Below are positions 29,525 through 39,484 of a DNA stretch of 64,000 nucleotides, piece after piece (positions within the stretch are counted from its first letter, which is position 1; each line of letters opens with the position of its first letter). The translations under genes were made by a program, and so were the position numbers. The stretch lies in contig DWYY01000045.1 of the NCBI GenBank assembly GCA_019118445.1, forward strand, positions 46,151 to 110,150. Direction: 5' to 3'. The notes beneath the pieces are model-generated. The model did not search any database. It was not told where the DNA came from and saw only the letters and a program-made list of their open reading frames with translations. This DNA is from Candidatus Eisenbergiella merdipullorum (GTDB lineage: Bacteria > Bacillota > Clostridia > Lachnospirales > Lachnospiraceae).

Positions 29525-31339
29525 CTACAGATTACTTTTCACATAGTCCAGATAAGCGGAGAAAGCAGAAGGGACCGGGATCGCGTCCAGGTCGGAACGG
29601 TCCGCGAAGATCAGCCCGTCCCAGCCTCCTTTGTATGGCTCCAGCTCATCCACCCACACGGCATAGCCGGTCATATGCCATTCCCTGTGGGTAAAGATAT
29701 GTTTTGCGGCGGGAAGCTTTTTGATGCGGATCGGGTTTAAGCCCTTCTCCTTCAGAAAAGCGATCACCTCCGCCTGTTTTCTTTTCCCTTCCAGGGCAGG
29801 GAGCTCATACATGCCGGCCAAAAGCCCGCCATCCGGCCTCTTGCGGAAGGCTGCCTTCTTTTCATCCAAGATGACGAGCACCGTTTTCTCATCAATGGCC
29901 CGCTTCTTTTTTGGCGTTTTCCTGGGAAAATCCAGCTCTCTTCCCAGTTCGTGCGCCATGCATGCTTCCGCCAGAGGACATTCCCCACAGCGCGGAGCGC
30001 CGTTCGGCAGGCAGACTAGAGCGCCGATCTCCATCATCGCCTGGTTAAAATCCCCGGGCCTGTCCGCCGGGATGACGGCCGCAAGAAGCGATTCCACGCT
30101 CTTTCTCACCGTCTGGTTTGTCATATCCCTGTCATCCATGCGGAACCGTGCCATCACGCGCAGCACGTTGCCGTCCACCGCCGGGACGGGCCGTCCGCAG
30201 GCGATGGAAGAAATGGCTCCGGCCGTGTAGGGGCCAATCCCCGGGAGGCTGAGAAGTTCCTGCACTTCCGCGGGCATCTTTCCCGCAAAGCGCTCCATGA
30301 TCTGGCAGGCAGCCTTTTTCAGGTTGCGCGCCCGGCTATAATAGCCCAGTCCCTCCCAGAGCTTGAGCAGACGTTCCTCCGGGACCGCGGCAAGAGAGGC
30401 AATATCCGGCAGTTCTTCCATAAAGCGTTCAAAATACGGCTTCACCGCTTCCACCCGCGTCTGCTGCAGCATGATCTCGGAAATCCAGACCCGGTAGGGC
30501 GTAGGGTTTCTGCGCCAAGGGAGCTGCCTTCTGTGTCCATCATACCACGGCAGCAGGCGGGGCGCAATAAGAGACGCGTTCCCCTTGTCCTTCCTGTCCG
30601 CGGGTCCATCTCCAGGCAGGAAAACCGGAATCTCGTAGGAAATGCGCATACCGTCCTTCTGCACCCTGCATCCCATAGCCATGATCCGCACGCCCACGTC
30701 CCGGGCGCGCAGGAGCACTTCGGCAAATTCAGGCTGGGTCTGCACATTGGGCATGAAACGGGAAATTCCTTCCATCTGCACCACAAAAAGAAGGACGGCT
30801 CCATATCCCTCCTTCTTCGCTTCCATCAGCCCTTCCACATGCTTCACCGCCCGCAGGGACGGCGCATCGGGGAAAAGGGCCACATTGTCCCGCTCCAGAT
30901 TCACGCCTTTTACCTCGACCCAGATTTCTTCCTCCCGTCCGCTCTCCCCAGGCGCATTTCCTTTCCGTGCGCCGCCGGGACGCGTGCGGACCCGGAAATC
31001 GAACCTCGATCTTCCTAAGGTGCACTCCGGACGCACTTCAGCAACATCCTGACAGAGGCCGCCGCTTTTCAGCCATTCCTCTGCAGCCTTATTTGGAGCC
31101 GCGCTGTCCATGTTGACAAGCCTGTCTCCCTTCTTCACCGTCACAAGGTCATAGGCTGTGCTCCGCGCGGGATTGCCGCTATGTTCCAGATAAACCAGCG
31201 CTCCTTCCTGCAGCAGCTCCCGGCATCTTCCCGTATTTTTCACATGAACCTTCTCACGCTTTCCGTCCATCCGGACGTATGCGATGAAGCGGTTCGGCCG
31301 CTCCAGGAATATCCCTTCGCGGATGTCGTTATACTTCAT
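29525..31339 (-). CDS. SfsA - MutY fusion (DNA/RNA nuclease SfsA domain + A/G-specific adenine glycosylase)
   Basis: N-terminal SfsA 'FLERPNRFIAYVRMDGKREKVHVKNTGRCRELLQEGALVYLEHS'; C-terminal MutY 'LPWRRNPTPYRVWISEIMLQQTRVEAVKPYFERFM...LLSLPGIGPYTAGAISSIACGRPVPAVDGNVLRV', Cys cluster and NUDIX-like tail, all in one 604-aa ORF. Confidence 0.9.
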   Translation of the reverse strand: MKYNDIREGIFLERPNRFIAYVRMDGKREKVHVKNTGRCRELLQEGALVYLEHSGNPARSTAYDLVTVKKGDRLVNMDSAAPNKAAEEWLKSGGLCQDVAEVRPECTLGRSRFDFRVRTRPGGARKGNAPGESGREEEIWVEVKGVNLERDNVALFPDAPSLRAVKHVEGLMEAKKEGYGAVLLFVVQMEGISRFMPNVQTQPEFAEVLLRARDVGVRIMAMGCRVQKDGMRISYEIPVFLPGDGPADRKDKGNASLIAPRLLPWYDGHRRQLPWRRNPTPYRVWISEIMLQQTRVEAVKPYFERFMEELPDIASLAAVPEERLLKLWEGLGYYSRARNLKKAACQIMERFAGKMPAEVQELLSLPGIGPYTAGAISSIACGRPVPAVDGNVLRVMARFRMDDRDMTNQTVRKSVESLLAAVIPADRPGDFNQAMMEIGALVCLPNGAPRCGECPLAEACMAHELGRELDFPRKTPKKKRAIDEKTVLVILDEKKAAFRKRPDGGLLAGMYELPALEGKRKQAEVIAFLKEKGLNPIRIKKLPAAKHIFTHREWHMTGYAVWVDELEPYKGGWDGLIFADRSDLDAIPVPSAFSAYLDYVKSNL

Positions 31340-31400
31340 ATCTTCTGCTTCCTGTCTTTTATGACTTTTAGTCTGTCCCGTCCGCAGCGTCCGCGGCTTA

Positions 31401-32027
31401 TCACCTCAGACGGTTGCATTCATATTTTTCCAGCATGAGAATGCAGTTTTTCAGTTCCTCATAGCGGTCCATGAGCTCTCCCGGTGCAAGGTCGATATCC
31501 AAAGAAACCGCCATCGTAGTAAGCATATCATCTGTCACCCGGTCCCGCATAGCCACAAAAATTTCCAGCTTTTCCTCATAGCTGCCCGCATCCAGGAAGG
31601 AAAGCAGCATGGGATCCAGCGCGGATCCGTCATTTTCCGCCGCGTTGGCATTTTCCGCAGATTCGGTATTTCCCCTGGCTTCGGCAGTTTCCACGGCTTC
31701 CTTATTCCCGGCTTCCATCTGCTCTGCCGGAGGGACCGGCAGGACAGCCGCATCCTGCTGCGCAAAGAGTGCCTGCGGGGAAGCCTGTCCTACGATCTGC
31801 GGAAGGAGGGTGAAACGGCATTCTGCCTGCGCGTCCGGATATTTTTCCCGGTCCAGCTTTTCCATAAATTCCGCAAGGGGTCTGGCAAAAACTTCAAAAT
31901 TTCCGTACAGGGCCTGATAGACGACCAGGCTTTCCCCCGTATCCGCATGCTTCGCCAGGGTGACCACCCGGTAAAGATCCCCCTTAAAATGCTGATATAT
32001 CTCATTTGGTTTTGGGATTCTGTCCAT
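31401..32027 (-). CDS. DUF1653 domain-containing protein
   Basis: 'RIPKPNEIYQHFKGDLYRVVTLAKHADTGESLVVYQALYGNFEVFARPLAEFMEKLD'. Confidence 0.85.
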   Translation of the reverse strand: MDRIPKPNEIYQHFKGDLYRVVTLAKHADTGESLVVYQALYGNFEVFARPLAEFMEKLDREKYPDAQAECRFTLLPQIVGQASPQALFAQQDAAVLPVPPAEQMEAGNKEAVETAEARGNTESAENANAAENDGSALDPMLLSFLDAGSYEEKLEIFVAMRDRVTDDMLTTMAVSLDIDLAPGELMDRYEELKNCILMLEKYECNRLR

Positions 32028-32080
32028 TCTTTCCTCTCATTCTGAAGCGTCCCCGCATCTTTCCGGACTTCATTCCGGCA

Positions 32081-32536
32081 CTATTTCAGCAGTTCCCCTA
32101 CAATGCGGTTAACCACAGCACCATCCGCACGGCCCTTCACCCTCGGCATCAGCTCCTTCATGATCTTTCCCTTGTCCTTTGCCGTGGGCTGTTCGATCCC
32201 AAGGTCCTTCAGCACTCCGTCGATCTCGGCGCGGATCTGCTCCTCTGTCATCTCTTCGGGAGCAAATTCTTTCAGGACAGCAAGGCGTTTCCGGCATTCT
32301 TCCTTAATATCCTCCCTGTCCGCAGGCGCGAGGTCCATGGTCTCCTGCGTCTGCTTGATCTCCTTTTTGACCACTTCGTTTTCTTCCGCCTCAGTCAGAT
32401 CGGAGCGCTTGTCAATTGCCTTGTTCTTCAAGGCCGCAAGCAGCATGGAAAGCGTGTCCTTGCGTTCCTTGTCCTTGTTTTTCATCGCGGCGACCATCTG
32501 CGCCCTTACTTCATCAATTTTACTCATGGCTGTCAT
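32081..32536 (-). CDS. GatB/YqeY domain-containing protein
   Basis: 'KNKDKERKDTLSMLLAALKNKAIDKRSDLTEAEENEVVKKEIKQTQETMDLA'. Confidence 0.9.
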   Translation of the reverse strand: MTAMSKIDEVRAQMVAAMKNKDKERKDTLSMLLAALKNKAIDKRSDLTEAEENEVVKKEIKQTQETMDLAPADREDIKEECRKRLAVLKEFAPEEMTEEQIRAEIDGVLKDLGIEQPTAKDKGKIMKELMPRVKGRADGAVVNRIVGELLK

Positions 32537-32563
32537 ATCCTTTCTTCTGATTTTTAACTGCTT

Positions 32564-33553
32564 TTATCTTCCGGTAACTCCGCTGTATTTGACAATGAGA
32601 AGCTCCACGCCAAGCCGATCGTTCATGCGTCCGTTCTTCACCGCCTCGTCCGTCTTCACGCACTCGGCCAGCGCTTCTTTCAGCACGTCCATCCCGAAGC
32701 GGGAAGCCTGATTCACGTATTTTGCGGCTATAAAGCCGTGCAGCCCTGTTTTTTCCCCAATCCTCCGGTTGTCATAGCCCTTCGCGCGAAGCTCCTTCAC
32801 CTGGACGAGCAGGCTGAACTGGCGGCCGATCAAAAACAGGATCCGCATGGGCGGCTCCTTTAAGGCCAGTAGATCATAATAGAGCTGCAGCGCCTCTCTC
32901 TGTTTCCCGGCCGCGACCGCTTCGATCATATCAAAGATCTTTCCCGCCATCTGCTGGGTGCAGACCGCATCGATATCGGCCTCCGTGATCGCATCCTTTT
33001 TGAGGGTATAACAGAACAGCTTTTCCAGCTCTCTGTCAATATTTTCCATGTCTGAGCCCGTTTTCTGCAGAAAATGATCCAGTCCAGTACGGGATATTCC
33101 TTTGTTTTCCTTTTTTATTCTGCCCAGGATCCAGCGTTTCAATGTGGTTTCATCCTGAGCAGAAAACTCCACCGCGCTCCCGATCTCCTTCACTGCTTTA
33201 AAAAGGCGGCTCCTTTTGTCCGCTTCTGCCTCCGTGAAGATGAAAAAGGTGGTAGGCGAAGGAGATTTCAGATAATCCGCCAGGGCTTCTCCGCCCTTTT
33301 TGAACCAGCCGCTGTCTTGGATGAGGATCACCCTGCGGTCCGCGAAAAACGGCATCGTCTCCGCCAGGTCGATGATCTGTGCGGGATTGATATCCTTTCC
33401 CTGAAAGGAAGAGAAATTCATGGTATCCCCTTCCTGCACCATGGCCGCCTTCAGCCTGTCGCGGTACTGGTTCTTCAGATAGGCTTCCTGGCCGTAAAGG
33501 AGATAAGCCTGACGGAACTGTCCTGTTTTGATATCTTCCAAAAGCTGCTTCAT
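32564..33553 (-). CDS. holA: DNA polymerase III subunit delta
   Basis: 'FRQAYLLYGQEAYLKNQYRDRLKAAM...AETMPFFADRRVILIQDSGWFKKGGEALADYLKSPSPTTFFIFTEAEADKRSRLFKAVKE'. Confidence 0.92.
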   Translation of the reverse strand: MKQLLEDIKTGQFRQAYLLYGQEAYLKNQYRDRLKAAMVQEGDTMNFSSFQGKDINPAQIIDLAETMPFFADRRVILIQDSGWFKKGGEALADYLKSPSPTTFFIFTEAEADKRSRLFKAVKEIGSAVEFSAQDETTLKRWILGRIKKENKGISRTGLDHFLQKTGSDMENIDRELEKLFCYTLKKDAITEADIDAVCTQQMAGKIFDMIEAVAAGKQREALQLYYDLLALKEPPMRILFLIGRQFSLLVQVKELRAKGYDNRRIGEKTGLHGFIAAKYVNQASRFGMDVLKEALAECVKTDEAVKNGRMNDRLGVELLIVKYSGVTGR

Positions 33554-33767
33554 GAACCGCTCCCTTCCATTCCCTCTTTTTTCTGTCCCGGAAGGCTTTC
33601 TGAGCTTCCGCCGCAGGAGGCAGGCGGACACTGACGCGGACTGCCTGCCGTATTCTATTGTACCATCAATTTGGGAAAATGGCGAGATGCATTTCACAGT
33701 TGAAAGAGAAGGAACTCCGGGACAGCAAGATCCATCTGACCCGCAAAGTCCCAGGAAACTGCAAAAA

Positions 33768-33821
33768 ATGCTCCCTTCCAGACAGCAGGCTTTTATTCAC
33801 CTGCCGCCTGAAAGGGAGCAT
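33768..33821. terminator. terminator-like hairpin 3' of the alpha-galactosidase operon
   Basis: ATGCTCCCTT...AAGGGAGCAT with inner GCAGG/CCTGC pairing. Confidence 0.65.
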
Positions 33822-33867
33822 ATCAATCTAAAATTTCAATGTGGCAGCTTCCACTGTCACCACTGTA

Positions 33868-35985
33868 TCATCCGACCTTTCGGAAGACCAGGACATGGCT
33901 CGCATAGTCACCGGCCATGGAAATGGAAACTCCCCAGTTCATCAGTGTTTCCCCTTCAAATATATTCCCGTCTTCATCCTCATATCTGCCATGCGGTTCC
34001 AAACCGCGCAAACGGAAAAGAGGCAGATATTGCCTGAAATGCAGGCCGTGCCCAAAGGCAAAGACCACAGCGCCTTTCCCTTCCCGATCCACATACTCCA
34101 GCACTGTGCATGGCCCCTCATAAGCGGATGCGATCCGGTAGACATAGCTGTTATTCATAAGCGGCCGCAGTTCACAGAAACGCCGCACCGCTTCCTTCAA
34201 CCGGATGAGCTCCTCTGAATCCGCAGTGAGCAGGTCGATCCCTATGCTCATGGAGCCGGTCATTCCCCAGTCGATACGATACTGTAAAGGCAGTGTTCTG
34301 CCGTTAATGCCATTCGGAGAAGGAGAGATGTTTCCTGCTCCGCCCGCTGTCTTAGGCGGGAAAAGAGTCGTAAAGCCTTCATGGATCAACATAAGGTCTA
34401 CGGGATCCGCATTATCGCTCCGGTTGATCCGATCGCAATACGGGACCATGCCGAAATCAGCCCGGCCACCGCCGCCGGCGCAATTCTCAAATAATATATG
34501 CGGAGCGACTTTATTCAGATGATCCCAGATCCTGTAAAGATTCTGAATAAACCGGATACGCAGTTCTCCGATTTCTTTGGATGAAGCCCCCGGCCAGCCC
34601 GTTTCACCAAAATACCGGTTCATATCCCATTTCAGATAATCCAACTCATATTCCGCCAGAAGACGATCCAGCATATCAATGGCGAATTGACAGACATCCT
34701 CCCTGGCAAGGTTCAAAACAAGCTGATTCCTTGAGAGCCAAGGCTTCCTGCCCTCATCATGCAATACCCAGTCCGGATGTGCACGGTACAGATTGCTGTC
34801 GGGATTCACCATTTCAGGCTCTACCCACAGGCCAAATTTCATTCCATGAGCATGGCACGCCTCGATCAAAGGCCTGAAGCCATGCGGGAATCTTTCTTCG
34901 TCAAGATACCAGTCTCCCAAGCCGCGGCGGTCGCAGTCACGTCCCTTCATCCAGCCGTCGTCCACGACGAACAGCTCTGCTCCGATATCCGCAGCCTGCT
35001 CTATCACCTTGAGGAGCGTCTCTTCATGCAAATCGAATTCAAAAGGATACCAGGAATTGTAGATAACAGGGCGAGGGCTGTACGCTTTTGAGCGGGGAAG
35101 CAGGAAATCATACTGCCAGTCATATAAAATGCGGCTCATTTCTCCGAATCCATGGCCGGTGTACCCAAAAGTAAGCCCCGGCGCCGTAAATGTTTCCTGC
35201 GGTTCCAACTCTACAAACGTATCATAGGTTCCAATTCCCCCGGTCACTCCGACCAGGCCGTCAGGATTCTGATATGCGATCAGTTCGAAATCACCGCTCC
35301 AGTGCAGCGCTCCAAAATAAACCTCTCCGGCCGTTTCTGTCGTTCTTCCCATCGGGTCAAGCGCAAAGAACGGGACCGACTGATGAGAAGCGCTCACGCC
35401 GCGGTGGCTTTCCAGCACCACCTGCGACTGAGTCAGCATAATCCTCTGTCGTTGATATTCCGCTCCCCATTTTCCGGCAAAATGAGTCAATCTATAGTGC
35501 AGATGGCCCGGAAGATGCAATGTCGCAGAACGGACGGTCTCAAGCACGACAGGAGCTTCCCCTTCATTACGGATCGTAACGCTCCGCGTGATCAGATCCA
35601 GATCCCCCCATCCCTGATAAAGAAGTTCCACACTGATCTTCATGATGTCATCTGACAGAACGATCGTCAATGCCCCGTCTGAAATGGAATAAGAGCGATA
35701 TCTTAAAACCGTATTCCGTACCCCATCAGGATAACGGATCGACAATGCCGGCGGATCGAAATCCCTCGGATCCTGGGCACGATATTCAGGGCGATATAAT
35801 TCTCCCCCATGGTCGCTGTAAGGAAAGTCCCTCCGGCTCGCTATGCCTGCGGGCGTTATATCCTTAACCGGCGCTCCCCAGTATAAATGAACCAGCCGTC
35901 CTTCTTCATCCACCTTCATCAGGTAACTCATCTTTGGCGTAGAAAGGGCGAACACCCCCCGCTCTTTCTGTACATAAATTTCCAT
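33868..35985 (-). CDS. alpha-galactosidase (GH36)
   Basis: 'VIYNSWYPFEFDLHEETLLKVIEQAADIGAELFVVDDGWMKGRDCDRRGLGDW', 'LDYLKWDMNRYF', 'ILFENCAGGGGRADFGMVPYCDRINRSDNADPVDLMLI'. Confidence 0.95.
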   Translation of the reverse strand: MEIYVQKERGVFALSTPKMSYLMKVDEEGRLVHLYWGAPVKDITPAGIASRRDFPYSDHGGELYRPEYRAQDPRDFDPPALSIRYPDGVRNTVLRYRSYSISDGALTIVLSDDIMKISVELLYQGWGDLDLITRSVTIRNEGEAPVVLETVRSATLHLPGHLHYRLTHFAGKWGAEYQRQRIMLTQSQVVLESHRGVSASHQSVPFFALDPMGRTTETAGEVYFGALHWSGDFELIAYQNPDGLVGVTGGIGTYDTFVELEPQETFTAPGLTFGYTGHGFGEMSRILYDWQYDFLLPRSKAYSPRPVIYNSWYPFEFDLHEETLLKVIEQAADIGAELFVVDDGWMKGRDCDRRGLGDWYLDEERFPHGFRPLIEACHAHGMKFGLWVEPEMVNPDSNLYRAHPDWVLHDEGRKPWLSRNQLVLNLAREDVCQFAIDMLDRLLAEYELDYLKWDMNRYFGETGWPGASSKEIGELRIRFIQNLYRIWDHLNKVAPHILFENCAGGGGRADFGMVPYCDRINRSDNADPVDLMLIHEGFTTLFPPKTAGGAGNISPSPNGINGRTLPLQYRIDWGMTGSMSIGIDLLTADSEELIRLKEAVRRFCELRPLMNNSYVYRIASAYEGPCTVLEYVDREGKGAVVFAFGHGLHFRQYLPLFRLRGLEPHGRYEDEDGNIFEGETLMNWGVSISMAGDYASHVLVFRKVG

Positions 35986-36001
35986 ACTATTCCCCCGGAT
36001 C

Positions 36002-37609
36002 TTATTGATTAATGGTCTCCCATGCAGTTTTTGCCTCATCAATGATATCCTGCAGGCCCTGACCTTTCAGCGTTTCATATTGAGCTTTAAACTCTTCCAT
36101 CGACATACGTCCGGCGATCACATTGGCCTGATTTTCCATCACCATAGGCAGGACATCTGCCCCATAACGGGTATATGCATCGGTGACCAACGTCGGTGCG
36201 CTTTGCTTAAAATAAGGTTCATTCAAAAAGAGCCCGTCATAGAAATTCTTTGTCAATTCATCCAGCTCTTCATATTCTTTCCCTGTCAAAAGAATCTGCA
36301 TGTAGTTATCCTCCAGCCAGAGGAAAGGAATCGGCTGAAAGATCAGGCCTGCGCCGCGTGCCTCTACGAAGGAATCCACATAAGGCTCCAGAAGTTTCGG
36401 CTTGCCGTCTACGATTTCATGATGGACCCCTTCCACCCCGTAATTCATCAGCTTAGCCCCTTCTTCGGAATACAGCCAGTCAAATAAACGAACGATATCT
36501 GCTGCCTTGTCTTCCGCTGCAACTGTGATAGATGTAACACCAAAGCCACTGATCCTACCCCTGGCAGAGATATACTGATCTCCATTGGGCCCGGTCGGAG
36601 GGGAGACACATAACATGGTGGCTTCCGGAATTGTCTCCCTGAGTACCTGGGATGAAAGCTTGGACTGTTCCGCCGCAGCCATCATGCTGAATCCCAGATT
36701 TGCATCTACTGCCTTATATTTTGCGGACATATCCCTGGTTGCAAATTCCTGATCAAGGAGCTTTTCCTCATACAGCTGCTGCATGGAGGTAAGGTACAGT
36801 TCATAATTCGGATGATCGAATACTAATCCATAGCTGCCATCAGGCATAACGCAGAAATAATTGTTTGAATCCGGCAGAATCCCGAAACTCGGCATCAATT
36901 GGAACTGATCTCCTGCAATGGGAATCTCATTGGAGGCATCTCCGTCACCATTCACGTCATTATCCCGTACCGCCCGCCACAGTTCCAGCCAGCCATCCCA
37001 ATCCGTAGGCACTTCCATATTCAACGCTTCCAGCCAGTCACTGCGGAGCATCCACGAACTGACAGGCGGAAAATCGAAGAGCTCGATCAGAGTATAGATA
37101 TGACCATCATTGACATTACGGATACGTGCATAGTCGTCCTGATTCAAAGAAGCCACGATATTGGGAGCATATTCTTCTGTGTAATATTCATCCAATGGAA
37201 GGATTGCTCCCTGATCGACCAGGTTGACTGTGTTCGCTCCAATAATCACATCAGGTAAATCTCCAGCACTGATGAGCGCGTTTACCTTGGTATCAAAATC
37301 CTCCTGAACGGCCCATTCGATATTGATCTTCGTATTCGTAAGCCTTTCAATCTCCGGGATCAGATTGGTATCCGCGGAATAAGGCGACCAGATCGGAGCG
37401 AGAACACTGAATTCGAACGTATCCTCAAATAGCGTGTCTGCTGCCTGCTGCTCTTCCTGCTCCACAGTGCTTTCCGCAGTAGACAGGACCGTTTCGTCCG
37501 GCTGGGTAGTTTCCGTTCCGTTCGTACTGTTGCCGCACGAAGTCAGACATAACGCAAAAAGCGTTGATGCGAGGAACAGTGAGATCGATCTTTTTTTCCC
37601 TTTTTTCAT
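36002..37609 (-). CDS. extracellular solute-binding lipoprotein (ABC transporter, LipO/LplA type)
   Basis: Signal plus lipobox 'ALCLTSCGNSTN'; 'TNTKINIEWAVQEDFDTKVNALISAGDLPDVIIG'. Confidence 0.92.
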   Translation of the reverse strand: MKKGKKRSISLFLASTLFALCLTSCGNSTNGTETTQPDETVLSTAESTVEQEEQQAADTLFEDTFEFSVLAPIWSPYSADTNLIPEIERLTNTKINIEWAVQEDFDTKVNALISAGDLPDVIIGANTVNLVDQGAILPLDEYYTEEYAPNIVASLNQDDYARIRNVNDGHIYTLIELFDFPPVSSWMLRSDWLEALNMEVPTDWDGWLELWRAVRDNDVNGDGDASNEIPIAGDQFQLMPSFGILPDSNNYFCVMPDGSYGLVFDHPNYELYLTSMQQLYEEKLLDQEFATRDMSAKYKAVDANLGFSMMAAAEQSKLSSQVLRETIPEATMLCVSPPTGPNGDQYISARGRISGFGVTSITVAAEDKAADIVRLFDWLYSEEGAKLMNYGVEGVHHEIVDGKPKLLEPYVDSFVEARGAGLIFQPIPFLWLEDNYMQILLTGKEYEELDELTKNFYDGLFLNEPYFKQSAPTLVTDAYTRYGADVLPMVMENQANVIAGRMSMEEFKAQYETLKGQGLQDIIDEAKTAWETINQ

Positions 37610-37644
37610 TACATTCCACTCCTTTTCATTTTTATTTTGTAAAA

Positions 37645-38520
37645 CTATCCCTTTACTGAACCGAGCATGATTCCATTCACAAAATATTTTTGCGCGAATG
37701 GATAGATCGCCAGGACAGGGATCATTGCCACAACGATAACAGCATGCTTGAGCTGTTCAGGCAGTGCGGTACGATTACCCTCCATCAGTTCCATCAGGGA
37801 ACTGGATTCGCTTGTAAGCACCATCTCTCTCAGAACCAGTTGTAATGTATACTTATTCACATTTCTTAAATACAGCAATGGATTCATATAATCATTCCAG
37901 TGTCCAACGAAGACCCACAAAGCGATCGTCGCCAGTCCGGCTTTTGCAAGAGGGATAACAATCCGAAACAGGATACAAAAGTCATTCGCTCCATCCACAC
38001 GGGCACTTTCTATCAATTCCTTAGGTATACTGGAAAAAAAGGTCCTCAGGATCAGAACATTATATGCTGTGATCAAGCTTGCCAAGATCAGTGAGGCTAA
38101 CGTATCAACCAGTTGAAGCTTGCTCATCACCAGAAAACTGGGAATCATGCCGCCGCTAAACCACATGGTCAGCATCACAAGTACATTAAATCCCTTCTTC
38201 CCCCAAAACTCTCCGAAGGCCAGAGGATAGGCCGCAAATGAAGTGAGCAGCAGGCTGAAAACACATCCGACGCAGGCCACAATGATGGTATTTCTGTAAG
38301 CAATAAGGATAGAACTTGTCTCAAAGATTTTTATATAGGAAGCAAAGCTGAAACCCACGGGAAAGATCCCTACCCTGCCGCCCATAATCGCAAATTCATC
38401 ACTCATAGAAATAGATATCAGGTTCATAAACGGAAGGATGATGCAGAGAGAAAATACAGTCAAAACGAGCAGTATTACAGCATCAAAAATTCTCTCCCCT
38501 ATTGATTTCTTTTTCCTCAT
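37645..38520 (-). CDS. carbohydrate ABC transporter permease (LplC-like)
   Basis: 'IPKELIESARVDGANDFCILFRIVIPLAKAGLATIALWVFVGHWNDYMNPLLYL' EAA loop. Confidence 0.93.
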   Translation of the reverse strand: MRKKKSIGERIFDAVILLVLTVFSLCIILPFMNLISISMSDEFAIMGGRVGIFPVGFSFASYIKIFETSSILIAYRNTIIVACVGCVFSLLLTSFAAYPLAFGEFWGKKGFNVLVMLTMWFSGGMIPSFLVMSKLQLVDTLASLILASLITAYNVLILRTFFSSIPKELIESARVDGANDFCILFRIVIPLAKAGLATIALWVFVGHWNDYMNPLLYLRNVNKYTLQLVLREMVLTSESSSLMELMEGNRTALPEQLKHAVIVVAMIPVLAIYPFAQKYFVNGIMLGSVKG

Positions 38521-38539
38521 TTTCTACATTCTCCCCCTC

Positions 38540-39484
38540 TCAAAAGATCGCTGTATCACCATCTGAAAGCTTCCGTGAAATGAAATTTGCCATCATTACA
38601 AGCAAAAGACTGACAACGGAATTAAATAACCCGACCGCAGTAGAGAAACTGTATTTTCCCTGCTCCATACCCATTTTATAAATGAAAGTCGGCAGCAGCT
38701 CGGAAACGGAAAGGTTCAGGTCATTCTGAAGCAGTAATACCTTTTCAAAATTAGCCCCTAACAGATCTCCTATCTTTAGGATCAACAAAATAACGATCGT
38801 CTGCTTTAAGCCAGGAAGCGTGATATGCCAGATCCTGCGGAAACGTCCAGCCCCATCCACTCTGGCCGCCTCATAAAGGGTAGTATCAATCCCCGTGAGC
38901 GCTGAAAGATATACCACGGAATTCCATCCTGTCGTCTGCCATATCCCCGAAATGACATTGATAGGCCGGAACATATCCGGATCTCCGAGAAAATAATAGG
39001 GTTCTTTTCCAAAGAGTCTGTATATCTCCCCCATCAGCCCCATGGAAGGTGAAAGAAAAGATGTCAGCATACTGATCAGCACCACAGTCGAAATGAAATA
39101 TGGCATATAAGTAATTGTCTGAAAAGCTTTCTTCAGCTTGGGATATGCTACCTCATTGAGCAGCAGAGCCAACAGGATAGAGGAAGGGAATACAAATAAG
39201 AGTGAAAGAAGATTCAGTGCCACCGTATTCCACACAGTACGTCCAAAATTCAGGCTCAGAATAAAATCGGTAAAATTCCTCAATCCAATAAATTCACTGC
39301 CCCGCAAACCTTTTAACGGTTTATAATCAAAAAAGGCAATAACAAGATATCCCATGGCCCAATATCGAAAGACCAGGAAAAAAACAACGACGGGCAGGAT
39401 CATCAGATAGATATACCGGTTCCGCCAGGCCTTTCTCTTCCACGTCTTCCACCTGGCTTGTGATTCGACTGTTCTCTGTTTCAT
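38540..39484 (-). CDS. sugar ABC transporter permease (LplB-like)
   Basis: 'LYEAARVDGAGRFRRIWHITLPGLKQTIVILLILKIGDLLGANFEKVLLLQN' EAA loop. Confidence 0.93.
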   Translation of the reverse strand: MKQRTVESQARWKTWKRKAWRNRYIYLMILPVVVFFLVFRYWAMGYLVIAFFDYKPLKGLRGSEFIGLRNFTDFILSLNFGRTVWNTVALNLLSLLFVFPSSILLALLLNEVAYPKLKKAFQTITYMPYFISTVVLISMLTSFLSPSMGLMGEIYRLFGKEPYYFLGDPDMFRPINVISGIWQTTGWNSVVYLSALTGIDTTLYEAARVDGAGRFRRIWHITLPGLKQTIVILLILKIGDLLGANFEKVLLLQNDLNLSVSELLPTFIYKMGMEQGKYSFSTAVGLFNSVVSLLLVMMANFISRKLSDGDTAIF

